Assembly (NCBI GenBank): GCA_041661865.1
Contig: JBAZTO010000091.1
Coordinates: 1-5,582 of the forward strand
Origin: JBAZTO01 sp041661865
GTDB taxonomy: Bacteria > Planctomycetota > Phycisphaerae > SM23-33
Direction of reading: 5' to 3'
DNA: 5,582 nucleotides
Position numbers and translations under genes: made by a program. The notes below the pieces were generated by a model. That model was not told the origin of the DNA, made no database searches, and worked only from the letters and a program-made list of their open reading frames with translations. Below, piece by piece: positions 5,050 through 5,582 of the stretch (positions are counted from its first letter, which is position 1; the number at the start of each line of letters is the position of its first letter).

Positions 5050-5582
5050 AACATTACCTGCTCAACCCGACCTGGCGCTGTCAATTGCACTGCTCTTACT
5101 GCTGGGTACGCAAACACATAAACAAAGTACCAGCGCTAACCAGCGTAGCTGAGCGGCCGTATGAGGACTACGTGACCGCCCTGCGCCGCGACCCGCCCGA
5201 TATTTGCGACATTGGCGGGGGCGAGCCGCTGATTCTGCCCTGGATATTCGACCTGATCGAGGCCTTCCCCGACATTGCCTGGGGGCTATCGACTAACGGC
5301 CTGGTACGGGAGCGGATACACGAGCTGGCCGAACGCAAGTTGAGGAATCTGGTAAACATCAACCTGTCCTACCACCCCGAGGCGGGCCAGCGTTTCGGTT
5401 GGTACAACGGGCTGTGGAAAGAGCACGCGCTGCTGCTCAGCAAGGCGGGCTATGCGGTGGGGCCGAACCTGGAGATAACCGATTTCAATCTAAAGCACGG
5501 CCAGTGGGCAATTGACTGGCTGAAGGCCAACGGGCTGCGCATGGTGTGCTCCCCAATATGTACCGGTCAGCCGCAACTGTAT
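5046..5582 (+). CDS. Second radical SAM protein, N-terminal 179 residues, cut by the window end
   Basis: This gene starts at GTG 5046, overlapping the previous stop by four bases (GTGA), and stays open to the last base, so only its 5' part is present. The protein opens MKHYLLNPTWRCQLHCSYCW: the iron-sulfur cysteines are C12, C16 and C19 in the CxxxCxxC form, placed at the very N-terminus as in a stand-alone core with no B12 domain. GGGEPLIL at 57-64 is the GGEP-type motif that contacts SAM, and WGLSTNGLV (79-87) matches the next core strand. Cysteines at 168 and 172 (CSPIC) are extra and could bind an auxiliary cluster or be structural. There is no own ribosome binding site beyond the coupled overlap. 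Expected total length is 300 or more. I cannot assign a reaction; its partner is presumably the upstream radical SAM enzyme. Confidence 0.8.
   Translation, partial: MKHYLLNPTWRCQLHCSYCWVRKHINKVPALTSVAERPYEDYVTALRRDPPDICDIGGGEPLILPWIFDLIEAFPDIAWGLSTNGLVRERIHELAERKLRNLVNINLSYHPEAGQRFGWYNGLWKEHALLLSKAGYAVGPNLEITDFNLKHGQWAIDWLKANGLRMVCSPICTGQPQLY

Noticed and set aside
1..5582. tRNA genes, CRISPR arrays or attachment sites
   Set aside because: No cloverleaf with a T-loop consensus, no regularly spaced repeats and no integrase context were seen.

Overview
The window looks like part of a tailed bacteriophage or prophage genome (GC-rich, roughly 60% by eye) covering the end of the head-assembly module. 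The evidence is a DUF4355/gp20-like capsid scaffolding gene followed immediately by a major-capsid-type gene, all phage genes on the plus strand. The host cannot be named. A good bacterial sigma70-type promoter and Shine-Dalgarno sites point to a bacterial host.

Region by region: 1-143 is leader with a weak terminator-like hairpin; 144-746 encodes the scaffold protein; 757-2474 is the major capsid gene, split by an 830-nt intron that I place at 1292-2121. Joining 1291 to 2122 restores a continuous 295-residue capsid protein through the sequence HP-Y-QWEVLL. The intron has group I hallmarks: a P1 helix with the U.G wobble at the 5' splice site, a P10 pairing to the 3' exon, a terminal G, and plausible P2-P9 helices. 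On the opposite strand inside the intron is a LAGLIDADG homing endonuclease gene (1491-2039, minus) with its own promoter and ribosome binding site.

Behind a strong intergenic stem-loop (2485-2533) lies a tightly coupled plus-strand cassette: a GT4-type glycosyltransferase (2561-3769), a cobalamin-binding-type radical SAM enzyme (3769-5049) and a second radical SAM protein that starts at a GTG overlapping the previous stop and runs off the end (5046-5582). None of the three is a standard virion assembly gene. Together they look like an accessory modification cassette whose substrate (virion protein, host envelope glycan, nucleotide or peptide) is unknown.

The points most worth a second look are the capsid group I intron with its antisense, self-promoted endonuclease, and the glycosyltransferase plus double radical SAM operon next to the capsid gene.
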